NCBI GenBank assembly: GCA_029239935.1
Contig: JARBTY010000117.1
Span: forward strand, 1-9,561
Source of the DNA: Clostridia bacterium
Lineage (GTDB): Bacteria; Bacillota_A; Clostridia; Lachnospirales; Cellulosilyticaceae
DNA: 9,561 nucleotides
Direction: 5' to 3'
Below the pieces are notes generated by a model that had not been told where the DNA came from, searched no databases, and saw nothing but the letters and a program-made list of their open reading frames with translations. Within the stretch, counting starts at the first letter, position 1; every line of letters begins with the position of its first letter. Shown here one piece after another: positions 6,282 through 9,561 of this stretch. The position numbers and the translations under genes are program-made.

Positions 6282-7100
6282 GTGGGATATTATATTGAAG
6301 TAGAACCAGACGTAAAAATTTTTGTTGAGGATGTTAATCCAGAAGGTAATAAAACCATCTTATTTATACACGGTTGGCCTTTAAGCCATAATGCATATGA
6401 ATACCAGTTCAATGAGCTCCCAAAACTGGGATACAGATGCATTGGCATGGATACCAGGGGTTTTGGTGAGTCAGATAAACCTTGGAGTGGGTACTCTTAT
6501 GATAGGCTATCCGATGATGTGAGATGTGTAGTTGAAGCTCTTAAATTAAAAAACTTCACACTGTGCGGGCATTCCATGGGAGGAGCAACTGTCATTAGGT
6601 ACATGGCACGTCACAATGGCTATGAGGTTTGCAAACTTGCTCTCTTCGGAGCTGCTGCACCTAGCTTAACTAGACGTCCAGATTTTCCATACGGATTACC
6701 TAAGGAAGACGTAACCAAGCTTATTCAAGAAACCTATAATGACCGACCTAAAATGTTAAGAGATTTTGGAGATATGTTTTTATTTCAATATGCTACTGAG
6801 CCTCTCAAGGATTGGTTCTTCCAATTAGGGTTAGAAGCTTCTGGCTGGGCAACCGCAGCTTGTGCAATTACTTTTAGAGATGAAAGTTTATTTGCTGATT
6901 TAGAAAAAATAAATGTGCCCACTTTAATTATTCATGGCATCCATGATAAAGTTTGTCTATTCCCGTTAGCCATTGCTATGAAACAAGGCATTAGAGACTC
7001 TAAGCTTGTACCATTTGAATATAGCGGACACGGAACGTTCTATGATGAACGTGATAAGTTTAATGAAGAATTGTCAAAATTTATAGAAGATACAAACTGA
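6282..7100 (+). CDS. Alpha/beta hydrolase (Abhydrolase_1 type, often named haloperoxidase- or esterase-like)
   Basis: The 272-residue protein is a complete single-domain alpha/beta hydrolase, probably cytoplasmic since no signal peptide is seen. The oxyanion-hole motif HGW lies at 30-32. The nucleophile elbow GHSMGG (96-101) carries Ser98, Asp222 is in HDKV (221-224), and His250 is in SGHGTFYDE (248-256), so the triad is intact. DTRGFGESDKP (57-67) is the typical loop before the nucleophile. Homologues are commonly annotated as non-heme chloroperoxidase or arylesterase, but the true substrate cannot be told. The start is GTG, supported by a GGGGGA ribosome site at 6271-6276 five bases before it. 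It lies 106 bp downstream of secreted protein B, so it may be read through from that unit or have its own promoter. Confidence 0.93.
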   Translation: MGYYIEVEPDVKIFVEDVNPEGNKTILFIHGWPLSHNAYEYQFNELPKLGYRCIGMDTRGFGESDKPWSGYSYDRLSDDVRCVVEALKLKNFTLCGHSMGGATVIRYMARHNGYEVCKLALFGAAAPSLTRRPDFPYGLPKEDVTKLIQETYNDRPKMLRDFGDMFLFQYATEPLKDWFFQLGLEASGWATAACAITFRDESLFADLEKINVPTLIIHGIHDKVCLFPLAIAMKQGIRDSKLVPFEYSGHGTFYDERDKFNEELSKFIEDTN

Positions 7101-7132
7101 TGTATTAAGATACAACTAATCCTATACCAAAA

Positions 7133-7211
7133 AAGTGGACACTACAAACTGAGTTTTAGTTAGTAAACATATTCAGCCGTTACTGATTCACTACAGGTTT
7201 GTAGGCCACTT
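7133..7211. repeat. Imperfect inverted repeat between convergent genes
   Basis: The left arm has AAGTGG (7133-7138) and CTACAAAC (7142-7149). The right arm has the matching GTTTGTAG (7197-7204) and CCACTT (7206-7211). Both blocks pair perfectly, and the spacer between them is 3 bases on the left and 1 on the right. The 7-mer CACTACA also occurs directly at 7140-7146 and 7189-7195. It could be a small mobile-element relic or a structured RNA at the 3' ends of the two genes. No transposase gene is present. Confidence 0.45.
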
Positions 7212-7270
7212 AGATTGCCTTGATAAATGATTGGTCTGCCCCTTATTCCTTTGCAAAATCAAGATTTACT

Positions 7271-7313
7271 AAAGCAAGGAAAATATACCTATGATCCTGG
7301 TGCTTTGCTTTTT
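7271..7313 (+). terminator. Weak possible terminator after the hydrolase gene
   Basis: AAAGCAA (7271-7277) pairs with TTGCTTT (7305-7311) around a 27-nt loop, and the right arm runs into TTTTT (7309-7313). The stem is short and AT-rich with a large loop and lies about 170 bp after the hydrolase stop, so the call is tentative. Confidence 0.25.
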
Positions 7314-7317
7314 ATGT

Positions 7318-9561
7318 TTAATCCACTTTCAGTATTAGTTCAAGAATTCTACTGGCACAAACCTCCATCTCTTCCCTGGAAATAAGGCCTAATGCTTTGG
7401 CTTCAAGCAAACGTTCTGGATAACCGCAACCCATTTTGACATCATTTCCGGCTTTGGTTTCTTTATAATGTTCTGCACATGTCCACCAATCTGTGGCTAC
7501 CATCCCATTAAAACCCCATTCACCTCTTAATATATCTTCTAACAACTCTCTGTTTTCTGACGCGCGATGACCATTAATTATATTATAAGAAGACATAATG
7601 CTCCATGGATCTGCTTCTTTGACTACGATCTCAAACGCCTTTAAGTAAATCTCTCTAGCTGCCCTTTCTGATACTCTAGAATCACTGTTCTTCCTATTAG
7701 TTTCTTTATTGTTGAGGGCAAAATGTTTGACAGTCGCTCCAATATGCTGAGATTGAATACCTTTTACCATCGCTGCAGCCATCTTACCCGTTAGGAATGG
7801 ATCTTCAGAATAGTATTCAAAGTTACGTCCACATAATGGACTTCTATGAATATTAATGGCCGGTGTCAACCAAACAGCTATATTATTTTCCTTTACTTCC
7901 TTAGCACCAGCTTCTCCAACCGCATATACAACATCTTCGTCCCAAGTACAAGCCAGCAAAGTAGAACAAGGCCAAGCAGTTGTAGTGACGCCGCACACCG
8001 GAGAAATTCGAAGTCCAGCAGGCCCATCAGCAGTCATGATATTGGGGATACCATATTCTGGCATATTTCCATATCCGAACGTATTGGCAACGCCAGTATT
8101 GGGTTGACCCCCTAATAAATGCGCTACTTCTTCATCTGTCATTTGAGCTAAAAACTCATCTACTGTCATCTTACCCTCTGCTACCTCATAAAAGGTTCGA
8201 ATTTCCTTCTTAAAGGGCTCTTTCCAAAGCTGATAGCTCTGTCTTTCTCGTACTGCTGGTGTATAGCCTTCTGTCATTTCTACTGACATTTTTTTAAGAC
8301 CACAAGCATCTGGGTCGTTTCCTGCTTTTAATGGAAGTTGCTCAAAACTGCCATCAGCTAGTCTTCTTTCTTTCAATGAAGTGGGTGCTATTTTTTCACT
8401 AAGCTGCAAAGCAACCCTATTTTGTGGTACTGAATAAACTAGGTCAATCTTTTCTGCCGCGCGTACTGACGTTCCAACAAAAAACGTATACTCTCCAGCT
8501 TCCAATACATAAGCAGATTTTTGAACTTTACCTAAATCATCATAAGACGCCATATCATCAACTGAAAATTCAAGACTCAGCAGCTGGCTTTCTCCCGATT
8601 TAAGTAAACGTGTTTTCTTAAAAGCCACTAAACTTTTTGCCGGTTTTCCAAGAAGACCTTGTGGCGCTCCTCCATAGATTTGAAGGACTTCTTTACCTGC
8701 TATATCTCCTGTATTGGTTACATGAATTTGAACTTGGATGATGCCATTTTGCTCTTTTGCCGAAACCACTAACCACTGAAAGTTTGTGTAAGATAAGCCA
8801 AAACCAAATGGATAATTTACCTTATTAGCTGCCTCTGAACTAGTCTCAAAATAGCGATACCCTACATAGATATCATCAGTATACTCTACATAAGCTTCAG
8901 ATTCATGAAAATTATAAGTTGATGGATAGTCTTCCAATCTATTTGCAAAGGTATCAGACAATTTACCCGAAGGGTTGCCCATACCACAAAGAAGCTCTGC
9001 TGCTGCCAATCCTCCTTCCATCCCCCCCTGCCATGCCATTAAGACAGATTGAATTTTGGCCTCTTTAACAAACCAGCCAGTATCTACCATACCTCCAACA
9101 TTCATCACAACAATGACCTTGGCGAAATGCTCCTTGACCTTACTTACCATATCTGACTCTGCATAGGTCAGATAAAAGTCACCGTCTTCAAAAAGCTCTC
9201 CAGATCTCTTTGTCAGAGCCTCCTCATGTTCCCAGAGATTTTTATTTTTTGTATCTACAACGCTTTTTCGATCCCATCCTTCTCCAGAAAAACGACAAAT
9301 GGTGATAATGGCCGTATCTGTATATATCCTAGCCCGCTTTAACAAATCTTCTGGAACAGCTGGCTCTATTGTCATGCCTGGTACAGCGCCCCCTGCATAT
9401 TGGTTCTTAACGTTTTGGCCATAAAAATCAGATAAATCTTCAAAAATACTGACCTGCTCCTTTAAACTTTTCATTCCTTCGTAAAGATTAGTCGTATACG
9501 GAGTGGTTACATCACCGCTGCCGCCACCACCTTTCACATAGTCAAAACTGCCTTTTCCAAA
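7318..9561 (-). CDS. GH3 beta-glucosidase-like enzyme with permuted domain order (5' end beyond window)
   Basis: The frame is open to the right edge, so the N terminus is missing; 747 residues are visible (numbered from the edge). A GTG at 9535-9537 is not a start, since the upstream codons read GKGSFDYVKGGGGSG, a conserved GH3 sequence. The order is swapped relative to standard GH3 enzymes. The alpha/beta sandwich comes first, with the likely acid/base Glu94 in SGEGWDR. A fibronectin-III-like domain follows (about 260-375). The TIM-barrel domain is last, with DGPAGLR (512-518), GRNFEYYSEDP (578-588), VKHFALNN (611-618) and the nucleophile Asp691 in GMVATDWW. This arrangement is known in beta-glucosidases of Ruminococcus albus and Butyrivibrio fibrisolvens. 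It probably releases glucose from beta-glucosides such as cello-oligosaccharides or plant glycosides. Whether it is secreted cannot be judged without the N terminus. Confidence 0.93.
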   Translation of the reverse strand, partial: FGKGSFDYVKGGGGSGDVTTPYTTNLYEGMKSLKEQVSIFEDLSDFYGQNVKNQYAGGAVPGMTIEPAVPEDLLKRARIYTDTAIITICRFSGEGWDRKSVVDTKNKNLWEHEEALTKRSGELFEDGDFYLTYAESDMVSKVKEHFAKVIVVMNVGGMVDTGWFVKEAKIQSVLMAWQGGMEGGLAAAELLCGMGNPSGKLSDTFANRLEDYPSTYNFHESEAYVEYTDDIYVGYRYFETSSEAANKVNYPFGFGLSYTNFQWLVVSAKEQNGIIQVQIHVTNTGDIAGKEVLQIYGGAPQGLLGKPAKSLVAFKKTRLLKSGESQLLSLEFSVDDMASYDDLGKVQKSAYVLEAGEYTFFVGTSVRAAEKIDLVYSVPQNRVALQLSEKIAPTSLKERRLADGSFEQLPLKAGNDPDACGLKKMSVEMTEGYTPAVRERQSYQLWKEPFKKEIRTFYEVAEGKMTVDEFLAQMTDEEVAHLLGGQPNTGVANTFGYGNMPEYGIPNIMTADGPAGLRISPVCGVTTTAWPCSTLLACTWDEDVVYAVGEAGAKEVKENNIAVWLTPAINIHRSPLCGRNFEYYSEDPFLTGKMAAAMVKGIQSQHIGATVKHFALNNKETNRKNSDSRVSERAAREIYLKAFEIVVKEADPWSIMSSYNIINGHRASENRELLEDILRGEWGFNGMVATDWWTCAEHYKETKAGNDVKMGCGYPERLLEAKALGLISREEMEVCASRILELILKVD

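Larger units (their letters stand above)
7101..7317. other. Intergenic region between convergent genes, with an imperfect inverted repeat
   Basis: This 217-bp gap separates the ends of the hydrolase and the GH3 gene. It contains the imperfect inverted repeat at 7133-7211 and a weak hairpin at 7271-7311 followed by five T residues. A 52-codon plus-strand frame (7227-7385) has no ribosome site and overlaps the GH3 end, so it is not called. Short open stretches on the minus strand resemble no protein I can name. Confidence 0.5.

Noticed and set aside
7227..7385. 52-codon plus-strand frame after the hydrolase
   Set aside because: No ribosome site is present, and it overlaps the conserved 3' end of the GH3 gene.
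7846..8115. Two plus-strand frames of 83 to 89 codons within the GH3 gene
   Set aside because: Both are shadows of the GH3 barrel domain, whose motifs are intact on the other strand.

Overview
The window looks like chromosomal DNA of a low-GC Gram-positive anaerobe, most likely a plant-fibre or gut-associated member of the Clostridia (Lachnospiraceae-like). This rests on AT-rich sequence, strong GGAGG-type ribosome sites, extended -10 promoters, a clostridial-style MATE pump, a selenium (selD/mnmH/yedF) operon, and a GH3 glycosidase in the swapped domain order known from Ruminococcus albus and Butyrivibrio fibrisolvens. The genus is an inference.

Layout. (1) 1-357 has no convincing protein gene. 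It holds an extended -10 box at the left edge, a 12-bp inverted repeat spanning about 256 bp, and a strong rho-independent terminator for rightward transcription. It could be the end of an upstream gene, a decayed gene, or a structured RNA. (2) 358-2779, minus strand, is a three-gene selenium operon transcribed yedF-like, selD, mnmH/selU. SelD makes selenophosphate and MnmH uses it to convert 2-thiouridine to 2-selenouridine in tRNA wobble positions. The YedF-like protein is a lone DsrE-like domain without the usual TusA part. (3) 2996-4327, plus strand, is a MATE-family efflux pump with its own extended -10 promoter and repeated GTGCTA half-sites. (4) 4382-4840, minus strand, is a small unrecognised lipoprotein. 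Its strong promoter is preceded by four 11-bp direct repeats, the pattern expected of an OmpR/PhoB-type response-regulator site. (5) Diverging from it, 5076-6175 carries two tandem paralogues. Both are secreted and helical, both are exactly 171 residues, and they align without gaps at about 43% identity by hand count; the family is not one I recognise. (6) 6282-7100 is an alpha/beta hydrolase with an intact catalytic triad. (7) 7318 to the right edge, minus strand, is a 5'-truncated (by the window) GH3 beta-glucosidase-like enzyme with circularly permuted domains.

The selenium genes form a clear pathway. The lipoprotein, the two secreted proteins and perhaps the hydrolase may form a cell-surface locus around one regulatory region, but this is only inferred from layout. 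No CRISPR array, tRNA, rRNA, integrase or intact insertion sequence was seen.
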